From JBOFGK01 sp051649085 (GTDB lineage: Bacteria; Bacillota_I; Bacilli_A; UBA3375), in contig JBOFGK010000045.1 in NCBI GenBank assembly GCA_051649085.1, positions 1 to 34,687 on the forward strand: a stretch of 34,687 nt of DNA. The letters run 5' to 3'. The notes beneath the pieces were generated by a model, which was not told the DNA's origin, did not search any database, and was given only the letters and a program-made list of their open reading frames with translations. The translations under genes were made by a program, and so were the position numbers. Positions 24,333-31,601 of this stretch are shown here, in pieces. How positions within the stretch are numbered: the first letter of the stretch is position 1; each line of letters opens with the position of its first letter.

Positions 24333-25484
24333 TTATGTTTCTACTTCCGAAGCAGTAGACTCTGATAATCCTATTGAGCTTATAATTATGAAAAAGAACA
24401 ATCCAGTTTGTAAATTTAAAATCGTAATATCAAACACTCCATGCACAAGCATTGCTACAACTACACCGACAATGAACGAGTAAGATTTTTTATGTGAACT
24501 TTTAAAATAAAGTGTAAAATAATTTTTAAAGTACACAAGTCCTGAAGCAACACCAACTATTCCTAGTGATAAAAATGAATCGAAATATAATGAGTGAGCA
24601 TGGATTGTTGGAGGACCATTAAATCGTTCATAAATTAACGCATATCCATGTGGTCCTAATCCAAACAACGGATGCTCTAAAAAGCCATTTCCAGCTGCTT
24701 TCCAGATTTTCATTCGAGTTGAAGAATCACTCAAGATCGTATCCATTCTTGGAAAAGAATTTGTATAGAAAACAAGTATTACACTTAATATTCCAAAAAT
24801 AATTAAAAAAATACCAGTTTTATATTTTTTTCGAAACAGAAACATTATTGGAATTGCTGCAAACACCCCAGCCCAAGCTGTACGACAACCTGTTAAATAC
24901 AACATTCCCATATTAATCACGATTACTAAGATATAAAACGTATGGGATAAATTTTTTTCACGAACAATAAACAGTTTGTAAAATGCCATCAAAATTACTA
25001 ATTCAATTATTGTAGCATAATAGTTTGGATTAAAAAACACCGAGCTAACTCGTAATTCTGGAGCATCTTGAATAACTAAAATATTTTCTATGCCTGAAAA
25101 ATTATTAATTGTGATGCTAACAAATTGAATGAAGCCAATTATAGCTGCAAATACACTCATTATAGATGATATTTTGATTACTAAATAAAAAATCTTTTTA
25201 TCAACCTTCATTCGATAAAACAGTGTTAAACTAAAACCGATAAATAATCCAATTGACATCAAACTTCCATTGAAGTTTTTATGAAAAATTGACGTAAGTA
25301 ACGCTAATAACGCAACAACTGCTAGGGCTACACCTTCTGAGGCACGATAACTAGGTACAAGTTGTTTTGTTCTAATCATATGAATAAATAAATATAAGCA
25401 ATATAACCCACAAATATAAACTGGGGTAAAAATTGAAAAAATTAAAATTATAATTCGGTATTCATCAGCATTTAGTGATTTCAA
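24333..25484 (-). CDS. O-antigen ligase/polymerase-like membrane protein
   Basis: The 383-aa protein has ten or more membrane helices and the Wzy/WaaL-type periplasmic signature: GCRTAWAGV in a loop, then a large loop with GLGPHGYALIYERF followed by HAHSLYFDSFLSLGIVG. Such enzymes join or polymerise lipid-linked glycans; in a Gram-positive this points to a capsule or wall polysaccharide, or to protein glycosylation. No other polysaccharide genes are nearby. The listed start is a TTG at 25484 with no ribosome binding site. AAAGGAG lies 33-40 nt further upstream, in frame with two ATT codons (25517 and 25520), so translation may begin at ATT. Confidence 0.85.
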   Translation of the reverse strand: MKSLNADEYRIIILIFSIFTPVYICGLYCLYLFIHMIRTKQLVPSYRASEGVALAVVALLALLTSIFHKNFNGSLMSIGLFIGFSLTLFYRMKVDKKIFYLVIKISSIMSVFAAIIGFIQFVSITINNFSGIENILVIQDAPELRVSSVFFNPNYYATIIELVILMAFYKLFIVREKNLSHTFYILVIVINMGMLYLTGCRTAWAGVFAAIPIMFLFRKKYKTGIFLIIFGILSVILVFYTNSFPRMDTILSDSSTRMKIWKAAGNGFLEHPLFGLGPHGYALIYERFNGPPTIHAHSLYFDSFLSLGIVGVASGLVYFKNYFTLYFKSSHKKSYSFIVGVVVAMLVHGVFDITILNLQTGLFFFIIISSIGLSESTASEVET

Positions 25485-25514
25485 TTGTGCTCTAAAGGTT
25501 GAAAGTGCGTTTAA

Positions 25515-25530
25515 AATAATGGCTCCTTTT
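25515..25530 (-). promoter_or_regulatory. ribosome binding site in front of an ATT codon, possible rare start
   Basis: AAAGGAG is followed by CC-ATT-ATT-TTA-AAC in frame with the O-antigen-ligase-like gene. The second ATT (25515-25517) is 5 nt from GGAG, ideal spacing. No ATG, GTG or TTG occurs in frame between this site and the TTG at 25484. If used, it adds 11 residues. Confidence 0.45.
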
Positions 25531-25681
25531 CACAAATTCATTTCATGAGTAGTACTTAATTTTCCAATTTTCGAAAAATATACAACACTCTAATTATAGT
25601 ACTTTACTTAATATATTATATCAAAGTTATCGTAAATTAGGTGATTATCTCATTTTTCATCATAATATCTTCAGTTTATAT

Positions 25682-25710
25682 ATAGTTAAAACACTATTTT
25701 ATTTAACTAT
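25682..25710. terminator. weak terminator-like inverted repeat at the end of potD
   Basis: ATAGTTAAA and TTTAACTAT form a perfect 9-bp repeat around an 11-nt loop. On the minus strand the first arm includes the potD stop codon. No T-run follows, so it may act as an mRNA 3' protector rather than a terminator. Confidence 0.4.
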
Positions 25711-26849
25711 CTTAGCTTTTGTCCTTTTTGCTTCCAAACATAAAATGATCCAACAATTATAATTAAAACTGCAATTGAGAAAGCAACCATATGCTGATTT
25801 GCACCAAGCATTTTCACTTGGAGAAAATACTCATTATATTTTTGTTCATATTCTTTTCCTAAGTAGGCAAAAGATTCAAATTCACTAAAATCTAAGGCAT
25901 CAAATTCATCAATTTGGTCTAATTCGTCATCAACACTCGTAACCGGCGATGAGTAACCGACATATTCGGCATTTGTAAGTGCATTTTCATGCTCAAGTAA
26001 AAAATTAATAAATTTATATGCACCTTCTGTATTTTTAGACGTTTTTGGAATAACCATAAAATCAATCCACATATTTGTTCCTTCTTCAGGAATTATATAT
26101 CGTAAATCAGGATTTTCATCAAGCATTTCAACAGCACCACCCGACCATGAAATTCCGATCGGTACTTCTTCTGAAATCATAATATTTTTAATTTCATCAC
26201 CAATAAATGCACGGATGTTTGGTTGAAGTTTTGATAAATCATTGTACGCTTTTTGAACTTCATCTGGATCAGTTGAATTTTGAGAATAACCGTTTTTTTC
26301 TAAAGCCATCATAAATACATCACGCGATGAATCCATAACCGCAATTGAATTTTTATATTCAGGTTTCCATAAATCGGCCCATGTTTTTGGAATATCAAGT
26401 CCTAATTCGTTTAACATTCTTTCATTATAGACAATCCCAACAGTTCCCCAAAAATAAGGGATTGAGTATTTGTCTTCTGGATCAATTGTTGTCCCTAAAA
26501 CTCGTGGATCAACTGCATCAAAGTTAGCTATTTTTGTTTTATCAATTTCTTTAACAGCATCTTCTTTAATCATTTTTTCGACCATGTATTCACTTGGAAT
26601 TACAACATCATATGCAGCTCCTTGAGAAATCTTAGCATACATTGCCTCATTTGAATCGAATATTTCATAGTTTACTTTAATTCCTGTTTCTTCTTCGAAT
26701 TTAGTAAGTAGGCCTTCATCAATATAATCTCCCCAATTATAGACATTGATTGCTTGTTCACTAACTTCAATTTTTAAATTTAACGTTTGATAGACTAGGA
26801 TTCCAATAACAAGTAAAAAAATGACTGTTAAACCTTTTAAACTACGCAT
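25707..26849 (-). CDS. potD: PotD, spermidine/putrescine-binding protein with membrane anchors
   Basis: The 380-aa extracellular polyamine receptor delivers substrate to PotBC. Family landmarks are VYNWGDYIDEGLL, TGIKVNYE, AYDVVIPSEYMVE, IPYFWGTVGIVYN and GAYKFINFLLEHE. It differs from the usual Gram-positive lipoprotein: there is no lipobox, indeed I see no Cys in the chain. It has an N-terminal helix (about 6-22, likely uncleaved) and a C-terminal helix (MVAFSIAVLIIIVGSFYVW) with a basic tail. It is therefore probably tethered by one or both helices. The start overlaps potC by 8 nt. Confidence 0.93.
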   Translation of the reverse strand: MRSLKGLTVIFLLVIGILVYQTLNLKIEVSEQAINVYNWGDYIDEGLLTKFEEETGIKVNYEIFDSNEAMYAKISQGAAYDVVIPSEYMVEKMIKEDAVKEIDKTKIANFDAVDPRVLGTTIDPEDKYSIPYFWGTVGIVYNERMLNELGLDIPKTWADLWKPEYKNSIAVMDSSRDVFMMALEKNGYSQNSTDPDEVQKAYNDLSKLQPNIRAFIGDEIKNIMISEEVPIGISWSGGAVEMLDENPDLRYIIPEEGTNMWIDFMVIPKTSKNTEGAYKFINFLLEHENALTNAEYVGYSSPVTSVDDELDQIDEFDALDFSEFESFAYLGKEYEQKYNEYFLQVKMLGANQHMVAFSIAVLIIIVGSFYVWKQKGQKLR

Positions 26850-27627
26850 CTTTACCTCCTACTCTAAATTTACCATATAGATATTTGGCAATCATGATTG
26901 TAAATACAAGTACATAGAAAATTGTAAATAATGCATTTAATTCTAAACTAACACCCTGTCTTGCCATTGCATAAATTTCAATTGGTAATGTTGAAAATCC
27001 ATTTCCAGTTACAAAAAACGAGACAATGAAGTCATCAATTGAATAAACAACTGATAATGTAAAGCTTAGTAAGAAGACATCTTTTATTTGTGGTAAAATT
27101 ACCTTACGATACAGCATCGTTTTAGTCGCACCAAGATCATACGCTGCATTTATCACATTCGGTTTAATATTTTTCATTCGATTAAGGACTGTTATTACAA
27201 CAACTGGGACATTAAAGACCACATGGGCAATTAACACCGTTAATAAACCAAACTCAATTCCAATAAATGTGAATAGCAATAATAGTGATACTCCAATTAC
27301 AATATCCGGATTAATGAACATTATTCGATTAACTGCTAATAAACTATTTTGATGACGAATACTCTTTTGTTCAACAATAGCAATCGAGATAGCTGTTCCA
27401 ATTAACATTGCAATATAAGAAGAAATAACGGCAATTATTATCGTATTTAGGGTTGCTTCTAAAATACGTGTATTTTCCATCAACGCCGAATAATTTGCAA
27501 GTGAAAAACCATCAAAGGCAGCCATTGTTCCACCTGAATTGAATGAATAACCGATGATATATATTATTGGTAAATAGATAAAAATAAACACTAATACAAC
27601 AAATGTATATTTGAAAAATTTTCCCAT
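26842..27627 (-). CDS. potC: PotC, polyamine ABC transporter permease
   Basis: The 261-aa permease has about six membrane helices and the ATPase-coupling EAA loop AAYDLGATKTMLYRKVILPQ near residue 160-180. With PotB it forms the channel for spermidine/putrescine uptake. It starts at the potB stop (1-nt overlap) and overlaps potD, so translation is coupled. Length is typical for the family. Confidence 0.94.
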   Translation of the reverse strand: MGKFFKYTFVVLVFIFIYLPIIYIIGYSFNSGGTMAAFDGFSLANYSALMENTRILEATLNTIIIAVISSYIAMLIGTAISIAIVEQKSIRHQNSLLAVNRIMFINPDIVIGVSLLLLFTFIGIEFGLLTVLIAHVVFNVPVVVITVLNRMKNIKPNVINAAYDLGATKTMLYRKVILPQIKDVFLLSFTLSVVYSIDDFIVSFFVTGNGFSTLPIEIYAMARQGVSLELNALFTIFYVLVFTIMIAKYLYGKFRVGGKDA

Positions 27628-28457
27628 TATAGATCACCTGCTTCCACTTCAAGCTCATCAATTTCTGAACCTGAATGTTTAAGTTTATTTGTAATAAACG
27701 AAACTAAAGCAAAGAAAATCATCACAATAATTACTAATGCAGCCCCAATTCCATAATTATTATTTGATAAGAATTGTTGTTCAATAATACTACCTAGTGT
27801 TACTACTTTATTTCCAGCAATTAAACGATTAAGCATGAATAACGTCATCGAAGGAATAAAAACAAATTGAATTCCATTAATAACACCCGAAATTGTATTT
27901 GGAAAAATAATTCTGCGGAAAATTGTGCGTTCATCTGCCCCTAAATCTTTAGCAGCAAAAATGTATTTTTCATCTATTCCAACAATTGAGTGATAAAGTG
28001 TTACAATCATTATTGGAAGATAAACATAAATTGAAACAATAAAGAAACTCAAATCTGTATATAATATACCTTCACTATTTGGAAAGATACTTAAATAACC
28101 TTGAGCAATTGTTCCTTGAATTGATAATAAACCAATCCAACTATAAATCTTTAGTAAAATATTAACCCATGTTGTACACAAAATTAACAAAATAATTTCA
28201 TTACGATATTTCATTCGCGAAATAATATAGGCGAAAGGATAACCGATAACTAGGGTAAAGATTGTTATTAAAACTGAATAGATTACTGTATCGTAAAATA
28301 TCTTAATATAAGTTCCTTGAAAGATATAAGTAAAGTTTGAAATTGAAAACTCACCATCTCCATTTGTTATTGATTTATAGCCTATTAAGACTAACGGAAT
28401 TATTGTAGTAAGTAAAAAGTATACAACAACCGAAATATTTATTAAACGTCTTTTCAA
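27627..28457 (-). CDS. potB: PotB, polyamine ABC transporter permease
   Basis: The 276-aa permease has about six membrane helices and the EAA loop AAKDLGADERTIFRRIIFPN. It pairs with PotC. The ATG overlaps the potA stop by 4 nt. The acidic C-terminal tail (EIDELEVEAGDL) is cytoplasmic. Nothing suggests truncation. Confidence 0.94.
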   Translation of the reverse strand: MKRRLINISVVVYFLLTTIIPLVLIGYKSITNGDGEFSISNFTYIFQGTYIKIFYDTVIYSVLITIFTLVIGYPFAYIISRMKYRNEIILLILCTTWVNILLKIYSWIGLLSIQGTIAQGYLSIFPNSEGILYTDLSFFIVSIYVYLPIMIVTLYHSIVGIDEKYIFAAKDLGADERTIFRRIIFPNTISGVINGIQFVFIPSMTLFMLNRLIAGNKVVTLGSIIEQQFLSNNNYGIGAALVIIVMIFFALVSFITNKLKHSGSEIDELEVEAGDL

Positions 28458-29503
28458 TTATCATCTCCTTTTAAAATATGGATTGATTTCGAACTGAAAC
28501 GAATGTACATTGTTTCATCGATTTCTAAACTTTCTGCAACATGAAAGTACCATAAGTTATCACTTAAATCGGTTGCATGGATATCGAAGTTTTCACCTGT
28601 AAAAATCTGTTCAACAACTTTTACTTCGACTATTCCATCTTTTTGATCAGATATTTCTATATTTTCTGGACGAACACTCATATCATATTCTTGGCCAATT
28701 ATTAAATCTTGATTAGAAACTTTGAATTCATGATTGTTAAATTCCAATACATCACTTGAAATTGCTTCACCTGAGACAATATTAGAAATTCCTAAGAAGT
28801 TTGCAACAAATCGATTTTTCGGATACAAATAAACCTCTTGAGCTGTTCCTTCTTGAATGAATTTTCCGTCACGCATTATGTATATATAATCAGAGATTGC
28901 TAACGCTTCTTCTTGATCATGTGTTACAAATAACATTGTAATATTATACTCACGCTGAATATCTTTAAGTAGTTTTTGCAAACCTGCTCTTAAGTTTTTA
29001 TCAAGCGCACTTAGTGGTTCATCTAAAAGTAAAATTTTTGGCTGATTTACGATTGCACGTGCAATTGCAACTCGTTGTTTTTGTCCACCAGATAATTCCG
29101 ATATTTGCTTCTTTTCGAAACCTACTAAATTTACTGATTCTAAAACTTCTTCAACACGTTTAGCAATTTCAGTTTTTTCAATTTTCTTAATTTGTAAACC
29201 AAAAGCAATATTATCATATACATTTAAATGTTCAAATAAAGCATAATCTTGAAAAACTGTATTTGTATCTCGATTGTTTGCAGGATAACCACTCACGTCA
29301 ACGCCATCAATTAATACTTGACCTGTTGTTGGAAAATTAATTCCTGAAATCATACTTAAAAGTGTTGACTTTCCACATCCACTTTCCCCAAGTAATGTGT
29401 AAAATTTTCCTTCTTCTAGCTTTAAACTAACATCATCAAGAATTACTTGTTTGTCAACTTTAAAGTTCAGATCATTTATTTCTAAAATGTAATTATGTTC
29501 CAT
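28454..29503 (-). CDS. potA: PotA, polyamine ABC transporter ATPase
   Basis: The 349-aa ATPase drives polyamine import. It shows Walker A GESGCGKST (about 38-46), Q-loop VFQDYALF, signature LSGGQKQR, Walker B ILLLDEPLSALD and switch FVTHDQEEAL. A C-terminal TOBE-type regulatory domain (about 240-349) includes the MSVRPENIEI segment of the CysA/PotA branch. A strong AAGGAGG lies 7 nt before the ATG. First gene of potABCD. Confidence 0.95.
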   Translation of the reverse strand: MEHNYILEINDLNFKVDKQVILDDVSLKLEEGKFYTLLGESGCGKSTLLSMISGINFPTTGQVLIDGVDVSGYPANNRDTNTVFQDYALFEHLNVYDNIAFGLQIKKIEKTEIAKRVEEVLESVNLVGFEKKQISELSGGQKQRVAIARAIVNQPKILLLDEPLSALDKNLRAGLQKLLKDIQREYNITMLFVTHDQEEALAISDYIYIMRDGKFIQEGTAQEVYLYPKNRFVANFLGISNIVSGEAISSDVLEFNNHEFKVSNQDLIIGQEYDMSVRPENIEISDQKDGIVEVKVVEQIFTGENFDIHATDLSDNLWYFHVAESLEIDETMYIRFSSKSIHILKGDDN

Positions 29504-29545
29504 AATTCTACCTCCTTAATCAGTGTTTTGCACTCCTTATATTTT

Positions 29546-29573
29546 ATCATAAAATAATGAAAAAATGAAACAA
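29546..29573 (-). promoter_or_regulatory. probable potABCD promoter
   Basis: TTGTTT (29568-29573), a 16-nt spacer and TATGAT (29546-29551) precede the AAGGAGG and ATG of potA. The -35 lies inside the right arm of the terminator of the upstream small gene, so read-through and initiation may interfere. Confidence 0.45.
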
Positions 29574-29586
29574 AAGTCCCATTTTT
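29561..29586 (-). terminator. terminator of the 39-codon membrane peptide gene
   Basis: On the minus strand AAAAATGGGAC pairs with GTTTCATTTTT around a 4-nt loop (two G-U pairs) and ends in T residues. It is nearly identical in sequence to the terminator at 30037-30062. Confidence 0.6.
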
Positions 29587-29709
29587 ACTGTTATAAATTT
29601 TTAAAATAGTTTTTACTATCTAAATGTAGATGAAAGTTTTTTTATATAAATGTCAAGAATTTAAATACGTCGATTCAACACATAAATTTTTAGTAATAAA
29701 TTATTTTTG

Positions 29710-29829
29710 TTATTTATTAGCATTATCTATTTTCTTTTTAATTTTTGTAAGCAAATTATTATCTTGTAGTCCGTCAATTGCAAATACAATTAGAAGAATG
29801 TATAATAATTTAAGACCAATTTTCTTCAT
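29710..29829 (-). CDS. 39-aa small membrane peptide
   Basis: The frame begins MKKIGLKLLYILLIVFAIDG, a hydrophobic helix behind a basic start, and ends in a basic amphipathic tail (LLTKIKKKIDNANK). AGGAGGG lies 2 nt before the ATG; the next sites upstream are non-coding. A consensus extended -10 promoter and a terminator bracket the gene, so it looks like an independent unit. No family is recognised. Possibilities are a regulatory small membrane protein, a type I toxin-like peptide or a signal peptide precursor. A longer plus-strand frame over the same DNA has no comparable translation signal. Confidence 0.6.
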   Translation of the reverse strand: MKKIGLKLLYILLIVFAIDGLQDNNLLTKIKKKIDNANK

Positions 29830-29896
29830 TTCCCTCCTAGAATTATATTATTTGATCAATATAATATTTCAACTTTTCTAAATGCTTGTTATATTA

Positions 29897-29905
29897 ATTA
29901 TAACA
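29897..29905 (-). promoter_or_regulatory. extended -10 promoter of the small membrane peptide gene
   Basis: TGTTATAAT is a consensus extended -10 (TATAAT at 29897-29902). It overlaps an inverted repeat, GTTATA-ATTAA-TATAAC, that could be an operator or start-site hairpin. The leader to the ATG would be about 60 nt. Apart from this promoter and the terminator at 30037-30062, I see nothing in 29830-30103. Confidence 0.6.
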
Positions 29906-30036
29906 CCAATTCAAAAAACAATTGCATTAAAAGTACTTTTTCATATTAAAAAAAAATCACATATAACTAACTCAATTAAAAAACATATTATCAATAAATT
30001 TTGGCACTAAATTTCAAAAAATAGATACTGTAAAAG

Positions 30037-30062
30037 AAAAATGGAACAAACGTCCCATTTTT
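30037..30062 (-). terminator. terminator after the rhodanese gene
   Basis: AAAAATGGGAC pairs with GTTCCATTTTT on the minus strand around a 4-nt loop and is followed by a T-rich stretch. It lies 42 nt after the rhodanese stop. A and T runs flank both sides, so it may work on either strand. Confidence 0.75.
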
Positions 30063-30103
30063 CTAATAAAATTATTTAAATTAATCCAACAATTTAAAAT
30101 CCT

Positions 30104-30385
30104 TTAATCAAACTCAAATCCTTCAATTCCACCACTTAAGTTTACAACATCATAACCAAGTTCACTTAAATAAGCACATGCTCTCATACTTCTCCCACCT
30201 ATATGGCACATCAAGTAATATGTTGAGTCTTGTTCTAAATATTCTGCTGGATTTTCGAGTAAAGTTGCCATTGGAATATGGACTAATCCTTCTATTGCCT
30301 GTTCTCTTAATTCTTCTGCTTCACGAATATCAATTACATATTGTTTATCAAGATTTTTAATTTCATTTACATCAATTGATTGCAT
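30104..30385 (-). CDS. single-domain rhodanese (sulfurtransferase-like)
   Basis: The 93-aa cytoplasmic protein would move sulfane sulfur via a persulfide. It shows YVIDIREAEE near the N-terminus, the active-site loop MCHIGGRS with the catalytic Cys, and LGYDVVNLSGGI at the end. The start at 30385 (MQSIDVNEI) is preferred over an upstream ATG at 30448, because GGGAG lies 5 nt before it and the longer frame would run into the preceding gene. It is the last gene of the DUF402-tex operon, 19 nt after the upstream stop. Confidence 0.9.
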   Translation of the reverse strand: MQSIDVNEIKNLDKQYVIDIREAEELREQAIEGLVHIPMATLLENPAEYLEQDSTYYLMCHIGGRSMRACAYLSELGYDVVNLSGGIEGFEFD

Positions 30386-30404
30386 TTTTCTCCCATCAAA
30401 ACTT

Positions 30405-31586
30405 TTAATTTTTCGGTTTATCTTTATCAATATTAGGTGTTTCTTCATTCTCTGGTTCTACTTCTTCTTCTGGTTTGGGAAATTCATATTTTGTAATTTT
30501 AATTCCATCATTAGTTTTTAAAGTAAATTGCTTATATGCTATTTTGTCAATATTAATAGTATCAATTGAAACATTAATTACATTTGTAAAATCATACTCA
30601 TAAAACGACGTATAGATTGAACGTTGACTATCGTCAATTGGATCAGTAATGATTTGCGATGCAGCCGGCATAGTCAAAATTGGCAAATATGCATGTGGAA
30701 AATATAAATGTTGATTGGCATTTTTCGTTGCGAGCTCTTTTTCAATATCAGCTTTTGTAATTGGTTTTTTATCAGGGTCATTTTGATTTTTCTGATTCTC
30801 AATTTCAGCTTTTTTTTCAATTTCATTCTTATTATTTAAAATCGATTCATAGACTGTTTGTTGACGAGTATTTAAAACATCAATTATTGTACTTCGTCGA
30901 CTTAAAGTATTCAAGAAGAAACCGTCATAATCTTCAGTAAAATATTTTTCTAATGCTTGATTAATTGTTCCTTCATTTTGAGCATCAGTTATTACAAATT
31001 TTTCAATTGTTGAATCAACATTTTTTTTATAGACAAGTTCTTTGTATTTTTCGAAATTTTCAGGTTTATCATTCTCATCTGTAATATAAACATATTTATT
31101 TGTTTTAGTTGCGTTAGCAAGTTCACTAATTGATGAATTAAAAATTGATTGATTATCAAGTTTTACTTGAATTAGATTTTCCATTTTTTTTTCAAAAGAA
31201 GAATTTACTAAAATTATATGCATTTTAGGATTATTATTTAAAATTTGTTCTATATATGAATTATAACTCGAACCAATAATATACAATAAATCATAGCTTC
31301 GAGCTATTTCAGCGACAAACGTGTTAATCTCTGATTCTTTAGATTGACGAATTGGATATGTAACAATTGTTTGATCTTCTAACCTAGCTTCTAAGTCTGG
31401 TTTTAATTGATTAATTTTTGTTTCAATACTACTTGCCAATTCAACATTTGATTTTTCATTAGCATTGGTCATGATTGCAATATCAACTGTTTCTCTCAAT
31501 TTTTTTTCATAATTATATACAACTGAAAAGAAAACGATGAATAGAAATATGGCAAAAATAACGACTTTTTTTGTCATTAGATACAT
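30405..31586 (-). CDS. membrane-anchored extracellular protein with a binding-protein-like fold
   Basis: The 393-aa protein has an N-terminal uncleaved-type helix (about 5-25) and a large extracellular domain. The segment DLLYIIGSSYNSYIEQILNN, followed by HIILVNSS, resembles the Rossmann-like lobe of BMP/PnrA-type nucleoside-binding proteins (state the ligand site, ask if it exists, then the identity strand). A charged coiled region lies near 270-300 and the tail is Pro/Glu-rich (PKPEEEVEPENEETP). No lipobox is present. GGAG lies 5 nt before the ATG. It sits 15 nt after tex. Ligand unknown; the fold call is tentative. Confidence 0.65.
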   Translation of the reverse strand: MYLMTKKVVIFAIFLFIVFFSVVYNYEKKLRETVDIAIMTNANEKSNVELASSIETKINQLKPDLEARLEDQTIVTYPIRQSKESEINTFVAEIARSYDLLYIIGSSYNSYIEQILNNNPKMHIILVNSSFEKKMENLIQVKLDNQSIFNSSISELANATKTNKYVYITDENDKPENFEKYKELVYKKNVDSTIEKFVITDAQNEGTINQALEKYFTEDYDGFFLNTLSRRSTIIDVLNTRQQTVYESILNNKNEIEKKAEIENQKNQNDPDKKPITKADIEKELATKNANQHLYFPHAYLPILTMPAASQIITDPIDDSQRSIYTSFYEYDFTNVINVSIDTINIDKIAYKQFTLKTNDGIKITKYEFPKPEEEVEPENEETPNIDKDKPKN

Positions 31587-31601
31587 TTTAACTCCAAGTG
31601 A

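Noticed and set aside
29630..29881. 83-codon plus-strand reading frame opposite the small membrane peptide gene
   Set aside because: It has no ribosome binding site or promoter; the minus strand holds a better signalled ORF, and the hydrophobic composition reflects AT-rich DNA.
30386..30448. Longer N-terminus for the rhodanese (MKKHLILIKINRK)
   Set aside because: It would overlap the upstream gene, lacks a ribosome binding site and is not part of the rhodanese fold; the start at 30385 has GGGAG.
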